Source of the DNA: Bosea sp. BIWAKO-01 | GTDB taxonomy: Bacteria; Pseudomonadota; Alphaproteobacteria; Rhizobiales; Beijerinckiaceae | Direction of reading: 5' to 3' | NCBI RefSeq assembly: GCF_001748145.1 | Contig: NZ_BCQA01000001.1 | Location: 6,474,501-6,538,500, forward strand | DNA: 64,000 nucleotides | Shown here: one piece after another, positions 35,421 through 44,545 of the stretch | Layout of the letters: each line of letters starts with the position of its first letter | Position numbering within the stretch: the first letter of the stretch is position 1 | Program-made: the position numbers and the translations under genes | The notes under the pieces: model-generated | Database searches by the model: none | Told to the model about the DNA's origin: nothing | Seen by the model: the letters and a program-made list of their open reading frames with translations, nothing else

Positions 35421-35576
35421 GCGCTGGTCACTCCGGAATACCGCAAGATTGGCGCAAAATGAGTGGTCTCAACACCCGATTACTGTTTTGTCGCACAGGA
35501 TAAGTGCCACGGGCAAACGGGAATACCGGATTTGGCCGTCGTCATGGCCTGTGCGTCTCAGAAGGAAGCTGTTCCG

Positions 35577-37022
35577 ATGCTGACGAAACGCGATCTGCTT
35601 GGCTCTGCTGCGATGGCAGCATTCGCCGCCGCCGCAGCGACGAAGTCGAGCTCCGTCCTGGCGCAGACCAACCCCGAATGGCCCAACGTGTTCGAGGCCA
35701 AGGACATCGCCGAAGAAGGCTTCATCTACGGCCTGCCGCTGGTGATGAACTATGCGGTCATGCAGGAATTTGCCGTGAATAGGAACTCGGGCCAGTTCAA
35801 GGCGCCGTTCAACGAAATCGACAACCAGCACCATGTCTCGACCCCGGCGGACACGGCCATCATCACGCCCAATAGCGACACCCCATACTCGACGATCTGG
35901 CTGGATCTGCGTGCCGAACCGATGGTCATTTCGGTGCCGGCGATCGAGAGGGAGCGCTACTACTCGGTCCAGCTCGTCGACGGAAACACCTATAATTACG
36001 GCTATATCGGCACGCGCGCCACGGGTACGGAGCCTGGCGACTATCTGGTGGTCGGCCCCGACTGGAAGGGCGAAAAGCCGGCCGGAATCAAACAGGTCTT
36101 CCGATCGACGACACCGTTCACACTCGCACTGATCCGCACTCAGCTCTTCAGCCCCGGCGACATGCCGAATGTCGAAAAGGTCCAGGTCGGCTACAAGGCG
36201 CGCCCGCTTTCGACCTTCCTCAAGCAACCCGCTCCGCCAGCCGCACCGAAGATCGCCTTCGTCCCCGCCACCACGGCCGGGATCAAGGACAATTTCTTCG
36301 AGTACCTCGACGCTGCCCTGCAATTCGTCCCCGAGACGGCGCGCGACAAGGCGGTTCGTGCGAAACTTGCGAGGATCGGGGTCGGTCCCGGCAAGACCTT
36401 CGCATTCAAGGATCTGTCGCTCGAGCACAAGGCGGCCATCCTGATCGCCATGAAGCAGGGCGACGACAAGGTCAGCACCTGGCTGACCCAGGGCAACAAG
36501 ACCATCAACGGCTGGAATGTCGGCGCGTTCTTCGGCGACGAGGCCTTCTATAACGGCGATTGGCTGATGCGGGCCGGCGCCGCCAAGGGCGGTTTGCTGG
36601 GCAACGATGCCGCGGAAGCCATGTATCCCTATACCCGGGTGGATGCCGCCGGCGAGCCGCTCGACGGCAGCAAGCACGCATACACCATCACCTTCCCAGC
36701 CGGTCAGTTGCCGCCGGTCAACGCGTTCTGGTCCGTGACGATGTATAACGGCAAGAGCCAGCTCCTCGTCACGAACCCGATCAATCGCTACCTCATCAAC
36801 TCTCCGATGCTGTCGGCGATGAAGAAGGACGCTGACGGCTCGCTGACGCTGTACCTCCAGAAGGACAGCCCCGGCGCCGATAGGCAAGCCAATTGGCTGC
36901 CGGCACCGAATGACACGATCTATCTCGTGATGCGCCTCTATTGGCCGAAGCCGACGCCGCCCTCGATCCTGCCGGCGGGCGAAGGGACTTGGCGGCCACC
37001 GGGTGTGAAGCGGGTCTCGTAG
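35577..37022 (+). CDS. DUF1254/DUF1214 exported protein
   Basis: 481 residues. A Tat-like signal (KRDLLGSAAMAAFAAAAA) is followed by a DUF1254 domain (PLVMNYAVMQEFAVNRNSGQ; TPNSDTPYSTIWLDLRAEPM) and a C-terminal DUF1214 domain (YTITFPAGQLPPVNAFWSVT; NWLPAPNDTIYLVMRLYWP). This is a common periplasmic family of unknown role in proteobacteria. GAAGGAAG lies 8 bases before ATG 35577; ATG 35544 is an in-frame alternative. Confidence 0.92.
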   Translation: MLTKRDLLGSAAMAAFAAAAATKSSSVLAQTNPEWPNVFEAKDIAEEGFIYGLPLVMNYAVMQEFAVNRNSGQFKAPFNEIDNQHHVSTPADTAIITPNSDTPYSTIWLDLRAEPMVISVPAIERERYYSVQLVDGNTYNYGYIGTRATGTEPGDYLVVGPDWKGEKPAGIKQVFRSTTPFTLALIRTQLFSPGDMPNVEKVQVGYKARPLSTFLKQPAPPAAPKIAFVPATTAGIKDNFFEYLDAALQFVPETARDKAVRAKLARIGVGPGKTFAFKDLSLEHKAAILIAMKQGDDKVSTWLTQGNKTINGWNVGAFFGDEAFYNGDWLMRAGAAKGGLLGNDAAEAMYPYTRVDAAGEPLDGSKHAYTITFPAGQLPPVNAFWSVTMYNGKSQLLVTNPINRYLINSPMLSAMKKDADGSLTLYLQKDSPGADRQANWLPAPNDTIYLVMRLYWPKPTPPSILPAGEGTWRPPGVKRVS

Positions 37023-37202
37023 ACGACGAGAGCTTGCGCCTCTCCATCGCAGCCGCGCTGCGGCCCCCTCGCCGGTTCTTCTGCCGTCCGCCAATCGCGC
37101 CGGCAGGAGACGCGCTCCCCCAAGGCACCCACACGCCGCCGACCTGATCGGCTCGTGTTTCCAGACGGTTATCCCCGTTTCCTAGCAAGCCAGGAGATCC
37201 TC

Positions 37203-37559
37203 ATGTCCAAAATTCTCGCCGCCATGGCGCTATCGCTCGTCTGCGCGACCTCGAACGCCGCGACGGCCCAGGTTCCGCTGACGAGCTATGTCGATGCCAA
37301 CGGTTTCATCGACGTCCAGGCCCTGACCTGCGCACAACTGGCCGGAACCTTCCAGGAGGACGCCGACGCGCTCTCGGCCTGGTATAGCGGCTGGTATAAC
37401 GGCCTCGCCAAGAAGCATTTTCTCGACCTGAAGAAGGGCAAGGTCGTCGAGCACGAGCTCATCGTCTACTGCAAGGCCAATCCGGACAGGAAGATCATCG
37501 AGGCGCTGGCAGTCGTGTTCAAGGATGAGCGCGCCAAGCTGGGCATCCAGATGAAATAG
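37203..37559 (+). CDS. HdeA/HdeB-like periplasmic acid-stress protein
   Basis: 118 residues. A signal peptide (AAMALSLVCATSNAATAQ) precedes a small helical domain with two Cys (LTCAQLAGTFQ; HELIVYCKAN) as in HdeA, where a disulfide holds the acid-activated chaperone. The WYSGWYNGLA segment between them fits the family. AGGAGATCCTC precedes the ATG. First of a series of small envelope genes. Confidence 0.85.
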   Translation: MSKILAAMALSLVCATSNAATAQVPLTSYVDANGFIDVQALTCAQLAGTFQEDADALSAWYSGWYNGLAKKHFLDLKKGKVVEHELIVYCKANPDRKIIEALAVVFKDERAKLGIQMK

Positions 37560-37577
37560 GCGCCCTGGGGGCGGAGA

Positions 37578-37602
37578 TCGCTGGCCGGCAACTGGCCAGC
37601 GA
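37578..37602 (+). terminator. Hairpin after the HdeA-like gene
   Basis: TCGCTGGCC and GGCCAGCGA pair around a 7-base loop, 18 bases after the stop. No T-run. Confidence 0.5.
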
Positions 37603-37729
37603 CCGGACCGATGACGCGAGGCCCGGCCCACCCCGCCTCTTCCAAAGCGATCTGGGCGGGCGTCCTGACGGGGCATCCGCCTCCCAATCGAACTGGCAAG
37701 CGCCAGTATCGCAGGCAACAGAGGACGTG

Positions 37730-37951
37730 ATGAACAAGGCTATCCTGGCTGGGATTGGGTTATCGTTGGGACTGGTCCTGGCAGGATGCCAGACGTCGCA
37801 ATCACGGCAGGCAGAGCTTACCGCAATCTGCGCGGATCCCGCCAACCGGCAGCCCAAGACCTTCTACTGGTCGGAATGCCAGGCGCTTTATCCATCTTCG
37901 GATCAGGCGTTGCAGAAGGACTATCTGCTCGGCTCTGCCGTAGGCAACTAA
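37730..37951 (+). CDS. Small putative lipoprotein
   Basis: 73 residues with a lipobox (IGLSLGLVLAGC) and a short mature part with two further Cys (ICADPANRQPKTFYWSEC). No family is recognised. AGAGGACGTG precedes the ATG; a GTG one codon earlier is possible. Confidence 0.78.
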   Translation: MNKAILAGIGLSLGLVLAGCQTSQSRQAELTAICADPANRQPKTFYWSECQALYPSSDQALQKDYLLGSAVGN

Positions 37952-38080
37952 GACCATCCCACCATTTCTCCCCTCGCCCGTGTGATCCGGGACGTTTGCG
38001 GCAAGGGCCGCTGCGTACCCCAATCACCGTGCGGGTCGGTGCATGCAATCGATCTCATAGTCACGAAGGGCGCGCTGACG

Positions 38081-38806
38081 ATGTCTAACTCACGTACAAT
38101 ATTCGGTGCCGGGCTTGCTTTCGCATTGTTCTCGCTCGCCGCGCAGGCGGCCGATCTGCCGTCGCGGCGGGTCGAACCCGCCATTCCCCTGGCGCCCGCC
38201 TTCACCTGGACCGGTTTCTACGTCGGTGCGAATGCCGGCTGGGCGCAGACGAGAACGGAGCTGACACCGGGCGCAGTGATCGCCGGGCGGGCTGCGGTTG
38301 CCGCATTGCCGAGCCTGAACCGGGACGGCGCCGCGGTCGGCCTGCTGCTGGGCTACAACTACCAGATCGGCCAGCTTGTGCTGGGTGGCGAGATCGACGG
38401 CGCGGCCCTGATCACCGGCAAGCAGCGGTTCACCGCGCTGACCGGTGATGTCATCACCGCCCATACCAACTGGGTCGGCTCGGCCAGGCTGCGGGTCGGC
38501 TATGCCTTCGACCGGTTCATGATCTACGCAACCGGCGGCCTCGCCCTGGCCGCGCCTCAGTCGACGGTGACCGGCACCGGCTATTCCTATGGCGCAGGCG
38601 ACAGCACCCGGTTTGGCTGGACGCTCGGAGCCGGCACAGAATACGCCATCACCAATAACTGGATCGCCGGCCTCGAATATCGCTACTCCCAGTTCGAGGA
38701 GAACACCTACACCTACCCGGTTGGCGTCGGCGGGCTCGGGATTGTCGGCTTCAAGCAGCAATTGAGCACCAATCAGGTTGTCGGGCGGCTGCTCTACAAG
38801 TTCTGA
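38081..38806 (+). CDS. Outer-membrane beta-barrel protein (Omp25/31 type)
   Basis: 241 residues. The signal peptide (GLAFALFSLAAQAADLP) is followed by FTWTGFYVGANAGWAQTRTE, the usual opening of Hyphomicrobiales Omp25/31-like barrels, a glycine-rich LLLGYNYQIGQLVLGGEIDG hairpin, and a terminal Phe (GRLLYKF). It is predicted to form an eight-stranded barrel. ATG 38081 follows AAGGGCGCGCTGACG. Confidence 0.93.
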   Translation: MSNSRTIFGAGLAFALFSLAAQAADLPSRRVEPAIPLAPAFTWTGFYVGANAGWAQTRTELTPGAVIAGRAAVAALPSLNRDGAAVGLLLGYNYQIGQLVLGGEIDGAALITGKQRFTALTGDVITAHTNWVGSARLRVGYAFDRFMIYATGGLALAAPQSTVTGTGYSYGAGDSTRFGWTLGAGTEYAITNNWIAGLEYRYSQFEENTYTYPVGVGGLGIVGFKQQLSTNQVVGRLLYKF

Positions 38807-38893
38807 CCTGCTCGACGACTGATCCTCCGGGGCAGGCTGCGTGCAGGCCGTCGGAGATCCATCCTCCCTCCAGTTCCGAAACGGGGCTACGAC

Positions 38894-39115
38894 ATGAAAT
38901 ATGCCATTTTCGGCTTGGGCGCCCTGGCTCTGGCCGCCGCCCTCGCCCCGACTGAGGCCAGCGCCGTGGTTTGCGCACGCGGGGTCGTCCGGGCTGGTTG
39001 TGCCGGGCCCAACGGTGCGGTCGCGGTGCGGCGCCCCGTCGCCCCACGCGCCGTGGTCGTCACTCCGGCGCGCCGCGGCTGTACGATCATCAACGGCCGG
39101 CGTGTGTGTCGCTGA
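38894..39115 (+). CDS. Small exported Cys/Arg-rich protein
   Basis: 73 residues. A signal peptide (LGALALAAALAPTEASA) is followed by a mature part rich in Val, Arg and Cys (VVCARGVVRAGCAGPNGAV; GCTIINGRRVCR). Similar short proteins occur widely in Hyphomicrobiales, with no known function. Confidence 0.75.
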   Translation: MKYAIFGLGALALAAALAPTEASAVVCARGVVRAGCAGPNGAVAVRRPVAPRAVVVTPARRGCTIINGRRVCR

Positions 39116-39187
39116 TAACAAGTTGCGGCATGGGGGAACGGAGCTCGCGCTAGCGGGCGATCCGGCTTCGACCGCGCCCTGCCCCAC

Positions 39188-39215
39188 GGCGCCAGGCCAT
39201 GCGAAGCCTGGCGCC
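39188..39215. terminator. Perfect 10-bp hairpin between convergent genes
   Basis: GGCGCCAGGC and GCCTGGCGCC around an 8-base loop. It is placed between the 3' ends of the small exported protein (plus) and the 95-residue protein (minus), so it may serve both. Confidence 0.6.
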
Positions 39216-39268
39216 TGAAAGTCCACGGGGAACCTCCGGTCGTCAGCACAAGCAGATCCTGGGTGCCA

Positions 39269-39556
39269 TCACAGCTTCGGGGGAAGCCCAGCGCGATCGA
39301 AAACCGGCACTGACTCCGTCCTGCCGGCCAAGGAGCCTCCCGTCGGAACATCTTCGGCCGCCTGCCGCACGGCCTCTTCGGATTCCGTCAGACCATCCGG
39401 CGTGTCGTTGGCGTCGCTGCCTTCGTCATGGATATTGGTGCGGTCGCCGACGCGACGGCCTGTGGTCGCCGGGTCCGCCTCGATCGGACTTTCGGTCGGG
39501 CTTAGCGTTGCGCGCTCGTCCTCGAGCAGCGCAGGATTTTCGCGGGGCTTTTGCAT
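39269..39556 (-). CDS. Small acidic, probably disordered protein
   Basis: 95 residues, rich in Glu, Asp, Thr, Pro and Gly (MQKPRENPALLEDERATLSP; IHDEGSDANDTPDGLTESEE), without signal or membrane segments. A near-perfect AGGAGGAAACC directly precedes the ATG, which decides the start inside a much longer open frame. No family is recognised. Confidence 0.72.
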   Translation of the reverse strand: MQKPRENPALLEDERATLSPTESPIEADPATTGRRVGDRTNIHDEGSDANDTPDGLTESEEAVRQAAEDVPTGGSLAGRTESVPVFDRAGLPPKL

Positions 39557-39877
39557 GGTTTCCTCCTGTGGGAGAGGAAGCCTCCGGACCCTGTTTTGTT
39601 CCGGAATGGGCTCGGCGCGTGGAGCGCAAGCATCGCAAAGGCGATCGCGAGGGCTCGCCGGAGCCGGCGCTCCGGCATCGTGGCCAACGAATCCGCCGAC
39701 TGCCATCGCCGCAACCCAGGCGGGAGAATTCCGTCCGAAAATACGGCAAGCCTCGTGTTCGGCACGGTCCAAGGCGATGCCGCGTCCGGCCAGGCGACGC
39801 CATGCAGGGGTGGCGAACGGCCCCTCGACGCCTAGTATGGGGCGGCGTGCACCGTCCAACCAGCCGGAGCCTTGCTG

Positions 39878-40531
39878 ATGACCATCACCATCACCGCCTT
39901 TGAACGCTCCCCCGATCGCGGCAGGGGATTGGCGCGTGACATGCGGGTTCGCTGGGCGCTCGAAGAAGTGGACCAGCACTACGACGTTCGCCTGCTTTCC
40001 TTTCCTGCGATGAAGGAACCCGCGCATCGCGCGCTTCACCCGTTCGGGCAGATTCCGACCTACGAGGACGGCGATATCGCCTTGTTCGAGTCGGGAGCGA
40101 TCGTGCTCCATATCGCGGAGCGTCAGGCAGGCTTGCTGCCCGTCGGCGCGAACGCCCGTGCACGCGCGATCGCCTGGATGTTCGCCGCGCTCGCCACGGT
40201 CGAGCCACCGATCGTCGAGCGCAGCATGGCGGTGCTCCTGGAACGCGACAAGCCCTGGTACGAGGCGCGCCTGCCTGTCCTCGAGGATCGGGTCCGTGTC
40301 CGGCTCGGCGAGCTTTCGCTGCAGCTTGGCGACGCCGATTGGCTCGACCATGCGTTCAGCGCCGGCGACCTGATGATGGTGACGGTGCTGCGCCGGTTGC
40401 ACGGCTCGGGCATCCTGGAGGAGTATCCGAACCTCTCCGCCTATGTCGCCCGCGGCGAAGCCCGGCCCGCCTATCGGCGCGCCTTCGCGGATCAGCTGGC
40501 GGTCTTCACCGCCGCCCAGCCGCCCGGCTGA
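39878..40531 (+). CDS. Glutathione S-transferase-family protein
   Basis: 217 residues. N-terminal thioredoxin-like part with HPFGQIPTYEDGDIALFESG (the cis-Pro and the ES glutathione contact) and a C-terminal helical domain (YVARGEARPAYRRAFADQLA). The usual Ser/Tyr/Cys position near the N-terminus reads SPDRGRGLARD. ATG 39878 is taken; TTG 39872 is in frame. Substrate unknown. Confidence 0.9.
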   Translation: MTITITAFERSPDRGRGLARDMRVRWALEEVDQHYDVRLLSFPAMKEPAHRALHPFGQIPTYEDGDIALFESGAIVLHIAERQAGLLPVGANARARAIAWMFAALATVEPPIVERSMAVLLERDKPWYEARLPVLEDRVRVRLGELSLQLGDADWLDHAFSAGDLMMVTVLRRLHGSGILEEYPNLSAYVARGEARPAYRRAFADQLAVFTAAQPPG

Positions 40532-40729
40532 TGGAGAGCCCCCCTGCTGGTCGCCTTCCGCCGTCTGCCGCTCCGGCGGGGACATTGGCGGACCGGCTTC
40601 AGCCCCGCCGAAGATGTTGCGCTGCGAAGCCATGGGGATGACGCAGATGCTGCGCATCATCCACCATGACGCGTTGACCGGGATTACGGCTGGGCGCGCG
40701 TCGATGCTGCAATCAGACAGGAGACGACC

Positions 40730-41176
40730 ATGAAGATCGTGACCAGCCTGAGCTTTCAGGGCCAGTGCCGCGAGGCCTTCGCATTCTACGCCAACGTCCT
40801 GGGCGGCAAGATCACGGCCGCCATCCCCTATGGCGACGCGCCTGCGGGGATGCCGATCACCGACGAGAAGTACAAGGCCTGGCTGATGCATTGCTGGCTC
40901 GAGGTCGGCGACCAGGCCTTGATGGGCGCCGACATGGACGTCAAATGGGCTCCCAATATCGACAAGCCCAAGAATGGCTTCGACGTCACCCTGCACAGCG
41001 ACGACAAGGCCAAGTCCCAGCGCTGGTTCGAGCAATTGTCGGAAGGCGGCAAGGCCGTCATGCCGTTCGGCGAGACCTTCTGGTCGCCCGGTTTCGGCTC
41101 GCTCGTCGACAGGTTCGGCGTGCCCTGGATGATCAACACCATTCCATCGGCCGGCTGGAAGCCGCCGCAGGGCTGA
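40730..41176 (+). CDS. VOC-family protein (PhnB-like)
   Basis: 148 residues: SLSFQGQCREAFAFYANVLG, GGKITAAIPYGDAP and the closing FGSLVDRFGVPWMINT are typical of PhnB/glyoxalase-like VOC proteins. Its metal ligands are not all conserved, as is usual in this subgroup. AGGAGACGACC precedes the ATG. A decayed relative lies at 52574-52668. Confidence 0.92.
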   Translation: MKIVTSLSFQGQCREAFAFYANVLGGKITAAIPYGDAPAGMPITDEKYKAWLMHCWLEVGDQALMGADMDVKWAPNIDKPKNGFDVTLHSDDKAKSQRWFEQLSEGGKAVMPFGETFWSPGFGSLVDRFGVPWMINTIPSAGWKPPQG

Positions 41177-41260
41177 GCCTCCCTGCGCGTCGACAGCCAG
41201 GACATAACGGAGATCTGGTGCCGGCCAGCGTCCGCAGACCTCGCCTGGCGGGGCCGGTGG

Positions 41261-41818
41261 TCATTTCACCCTTCTGACCCACTCCTCCAACACGCGTCGG
41301 ATCGCCTGTTCCGCCGGTGCGTCGCGCGTGAAGGCCCACCATGTATGCGCGCCCTGCCAGAGGCTCGCCATCTGCCACCCCAAGCGCTCGCCCCGCGTCC
41401 GGTCCTTCGAGAGGCGGCGGCCGAGCACTTCGGCGAGGCGGCGGCCCCAGGCAGCGCCGCGGGCGCGCAGCGCGGGATTGCGGATATCTTCCCTCAGCAG
41501 CAGCAGGCCATTGGTGGCATCGCGTTCCGGGGCTTCGGGCGGCATCAGGCGGATCAGAAGCTCGATCGCGCCTTCAGGCGTCTGTGGCTCTTCCGCGTCC
41601 GCTGCCTCGGTCTCAGCATCGAGCCGGTCCCAGGCGTGCAGGAGAATAGCCTGAACCAGGGCCTCGCGGTTGCCATAGCGCTGCACCAGCGTCGCCGGTG
41701 AGAGGCTGCAGGCCTTCGCCGCGCGGGCGAAGGTGAGAGCGTCGGGGCCGGTCTCCAGCATCGTTGCGAGGAGTGTCTCGAGCACCTGCTCGTCAGGGAT
41801 CGTTTTGCGTCTTGCCAT
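41261..41818 (-). CDS. TetR-family transcriptional regulator
   Basis: 185 residues. The N-terminal HTH reads TFARAAKACSLSPATLVQRY with GNREALVQAILLHAWD following; the C-terminal domain is helical and ligand-binding. It is divergent from the DHFR-like gene, with a perfect palindrome in the 48-base gap, and so is probably autoregulated and a repressor of that gene. Confidence 0.92.
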   Translation of the reverse strand: MARRKTIPDEQVLETLLATMLETGPDALTFARAAKACSLSPATLVQRYGNREALVQAILLHAWDRLDAETEAADAEEPQTPEGAIELLIRLMPPEAPERDATNGLLLLREDIRNPALRARGAAWGRRLAEVLGRRLSKDRTRGERLGWQMASLWQGAHTWWAFTRDAPAEQAIRRVLEEWVRRVK

Positions 41819-41826
41819 GACGATAT

Positions 41827-41846
41827 ATAAACGTACGTTCGTTTAT
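41827..41846. promoter_or_regulatory. TetR-type operator
   Basis: ATAAACG-TACGTT-CGTTTAT has perfect 7-bp arms and resembles AcrR/TetR sites with an ACGT core. It lies 8 bases before the TetR start and 20 before the DHFR-like start, so binding would block both. Confidence 0.72.
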
Positions 41847-41866
41847 TATTCAACGGAGAAGCCGCC

Positions 41867-42487
41867 TTGGCCAGGATTCTGGGATATATCGCCACCAGCC
41901 TCGATGGGCGGATCGCCACCGAGGACGACAATCTCGACTGGCTGTTCAAATACGGCGACATGGAACTCGGCGAGCACGACTATCGCACCTTCCTCAAGCG
42001 GATGCGCACCGTGGTGATGGGGCGAAGCACCTATGATTTCATAGCGGGAGACGCTTCCCCCTGGGCCTATGGGGACAAGCGCGTCATCGTCGTCACGTCG
42101 CGGGCGATCGACGATTCGAAGGGTCCGCTGGAGGTCCGCAGCGACGTCGATGCGCTGATCCACGAGCTTCGCGGGCTGGACGACGGAGACGTCTGGATGC
42201 TGGGCGGCGGGCAGTTGCAGATGGCCTTCCTCGAGCGCGGCGCGCTCGACGAGATCGAGATCTACGTCATCCCGGAAATGCTCGGTGGCGGCCGGCCGCT
42301 CTTTCCACTCACCGGCTTTCGGGCGAGCCCGACGCTCATCAGCGCGCAGGCGCTCGACAAGGGCTGCGTGCGGCTGCACTACCGGTTCCAGACGCACCGC
42401 CGAGGCCAGATCGCAAACACCGATGCACCCGCGGTCGACCAGGAACCCGACGCACCGGCAAGGGTTTCTGGCGACCGTCACACCTGA
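41867..42487 (+). CDS. Dihydrofolate reductase/RibD C-terminal-like protein
   Basis: 206 residues: ARILGYIATSLDGRIATEDD, then TVVMGRSTYDFI and VWMLGGGQLQMAFLERGALD, the pattern of the YyaP/RibD-like reductase family. The start is TTG at 41867 with CGGAGAAG 6 bases upstream; no suitable ATG exists. The last 30 or so residues (HRRGQIANTDAP...) are polar and lie outside the domain. Likely repressed by the divergent TetR. Confidence 0.88.
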   Translation: MARILGYIATSLDGRIATEDDNLDWLFKYGDMELGEHDYRTFLKRMRTVVMGRSTYDFIAGDASPWAYGDKRVIVVTSRAIDDSKGPLEVRSDVDALIHELRGLDDGDVWMLGGGQLQMAFLERGALDEIEIYVIPEMLGGGRPLFPLTGFRASPTLISAQALDKGCVRLHYRFQTHRRGQIANTDAPAVDQEPDAPARVSGDRHT

Positions 42488-42540
42488 CGCCGCTCCTTCT
42501 ACATCACCTTTCCGCAAAGACGTTTTTGCGCTGGATTGGC

Positions 42541-42648
42541 ATGAGCACAATCGCCCAACACGATGCAAATAATGATGGAATCCTCGAAGAGCATCTGATC
42601 TCGCTCTACAGAACAAATTCCGAACAGAAGCCGGAAAGACCTGTCTAA
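42541..42648 (+). other. 35-codon low-GC open frame, doubtful
   Basis: MSTIAQHDANNDGILEEHLI continues 15 residues to TAA. Base use is clearly lower in GC than its neighbours. No good ribosome site and no family. It is recorded because the 42488-42783 gap otherwise holds nothing I can name. Confidence 0.2.
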
Positions 42649-42783
42649 CCGCGTTCTGCGCGAGCCCGCGAAGTGCGCTGAAACGGAGCGCGGCCTCGAT
42701 CGGGCCCCGCTATCATTCAAACGCATGATGAAGCGGGTCTGGTGGCATCCGATAAATGACTCTAACCTTAGGCGGGGCTGGCC

Positions 42784-43794
42784 ATGGTTTCGGAGTCATT
42801 TCAAGCACCGGCGTCAGGTCGAGAAGCCCGGAAAGATGCAAAGCGCGCCGGCGTTTCCAACGGACAATACGTCTCTGACGACACTTCGAATCGCGATTTT
42901 CTTCCTCTTCGTCAAGACGAACTCATGGGGAAGAACACTGCCGGCACGCCCGCGGTCGCCCCCCTGAGCAGCGTCACCGCGACGGATAGCCCTCCCATCC
43001 TGTTCCTGCTCCCGGGGTCGGTCGGTTACGGCCCGAGCCTGGCGGCCTTTGCCGCGGATATGAGCAAGGTCACAAGGGTGGTTCCGATCAAATACCCCGG
43101 TCTGCGGCTGATATTGAACGGACAGAACACGCTCGCCGCCATGGCCGCCGACGCGATGCAGCAGATTGGCCGGGCCCAGCCCTCGGGCGATGTTCGCCTT
43201 CTCGGCCATTCGCTTGGTGGCGTCGTCGCTTACGAAGTTGCGCGGCGGCTGCTCGGCGCCGGGCGATCGGTCAGGTTCCTGGGCTTGCTGGATACGAGCC
43301 TGGAGGGCGAACGGAGCACGTATCGGGAGCTCATCACCCGCACGTTCCATCGGCTCCGAAGCAATCGCGTGGCGGTCTCCCGGGTGGCCTGCCGCGCCCT
43401 TGCGAAGGGGACGGCCGCGATGGGCCACGAAGCGCGTCTGGCGGGGATGCTCGAGCGCTATACGAAGGAGCGGTTCAATGCGACCTGCTTCAGGATCCAG
43501 TTCGAGCTGCAGGAGGTCTTGCGGCAGCGCGCCTTCTTCGCGTGGCTGGGCGAGCCGAAGCAGCAATTGCCCCTCGCGGGCACGCTGTTCCGCTGCAAGC
43601 GGGAGGGAATGACGAGGGAGCTCGGCTGGGACAGCGCCCTGGCGGGCGTGGAGGTCATCCCGATCGCTGGCGGCCATCTCGACCTCGTCATGGAGCCCCA
43701 TCTCTCGGCGAACCGCCCCCTGATCGAGCAGGCCGTGGCGCGGAGCTATTCGCCAACGACACTCCACCCACGCGAGCGGAGATTGCCGATGTGA
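42784..43794 (+). CDS. Stand-alone thioesterase-domain alpha/beta hydrolase
   Basis: 336 residues. Residues about 60-310 are a type II thioesterase-like domain (ILFLLPGSVGYGPSLAAFAA), with nucleophile Ser in LLGHSLGGVVAYEVARRL and the likely catalytic His in IAGGHLDLVMEP. Such domains release or proof-read acyl groups on carrier proteins. ATG 42784 has GGCGGGG upstream; ATG 42925 is an internal alternative. An acyl carrier protein gene follows after 168 bases, and a decayed relative of residues about 60-95 lies at 52683. No synthase or ligase gene is near. Confidence 0.82.
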   Translation: MVSESFQAPASGREARKDAKRAGVSNGQYVSDDTSNRDFLPLRQDELMGKNTAGTPAVAPLSSVTATDSPPILFLLPGSVGYGPSLAAFAADMSKVTRVVPIKYPGLRLILNGQNTLAAMAADAMQQIGRAQPSGDVRLLGHSLGGVVAYEVARRLLGAGRSVRFLGLLDTSLEGERSTYRELITRTFHRLRSNRVAVSRVACRALAKGTAAMGHEARLAGMLERYTKERFNATCFRIQFELQEVLRQRAFFAWLGEPKQQLPLAGTLFRCKREGMTRELGWDSALAGVEVIPIAGGHLDLVMEPHLSANRPLIEQAVARSYSPTTLHPRERRLPM

Positions 43795-43962
43795 TCGCGC
43801 CGGCACGCCCGCTGCTCGCCGCCGAAGGCCGTCCTTCATGGACGGGATCGCAGCTCCTTCGCCACCAACTCGTATCCAAGCATTGGATTGGGCCCACCCG
43901 CCGAACCAGCAGGTCGATTTCGACGAATTGAGATCTTTTTTGAATTGAGCACGAGGTCAATG

Positions 43963-44247
43963 ATGATCATCGAGAAGACAAGCGACATCTACACGGGGGC
44001 CATTCGCGCATTCCTGGCGGCAAATTTCTTCCTGGACGATGCCGATGACCTGGAGGCCAGCGCCTCGCTCCTCGAGAACGGCATCATGGACTCGACCGGG
44101 GTGCTCGAGGTTGTCGGCTTCATCGAGCACACATTCGGGATTACCGTCGAGGATAGCGAAATACTGCCCAGGAATCTCGATTCCATCCAGGCGATCGCGC
44201 ATTTCGTCACCCGCAAGAAGAACGGGCAGTCGGCACCGGAGCTTTGA
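43963..44247 (+). CDS. Acyl carrier protein
   Basis: 94 residues. LLENGIMDSTGVLEVVGFIE carries the DS phosphopantetheine attachment site (with Thr after the Ser instead of Leu), then the FGITVEDSEILPRNLDSIQA helices. Acidic, four-helix ACP fold. GAGG lies 6 bases before ATG 43963; ATG 43960 is adjacent. It partners most simply with the thioesterase upstream; the acyl donor is unknown. Confidence 0.88.
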   Translation: MIIEKTSDIYTGAIRAFLAANFFLDDADDLEASASLLENGIMDSTGVLEVVGFIEHTFGITVEDSEILPRNLDSIQAIAHFVTRKKNGQSAPEL

Positions 44248-44545
44248 GCCGGAGATCGGGTCGCGGCGTGGCAGAGCCAGAGCGAGCGACCTCGCGCGGA
44301 CACTCGACATGCCGGGGCATTGCGCCGAAGCAGGCGCGAGCAAACCGCGGATGAGGCAGCAGGCGCTGTGTTGTCGCGGCGTTCCCCCAGCGAATTGGCC
44401 CATCCATGTGACGCCGGGCGAGATACTGGGGACGGTCGCCGCCCCCCCCTGCGAGGCGCGCCAGCATTCAAAGCGATCATACAACTCCCTCGCACTGTCG
44501 GGCAGAGCCGACGAGGCCGGGCGGACCTGCAGGCTGACGGACTCT
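44248..44545. other. Convergent intergenic region
   Basis: 298 bases between the ACP (plus) and the alpha/beta hydrolase (minus). No gene, repeat or clear terminator could be supported. Confidence 0.4.

Noticed and set aside
39557..41035. Large upstream extension of the 95-residue minus-strand frame
   Set aside because: It is antisense to the GST and VOC genes; the AGGAGG site places the start at 39556.
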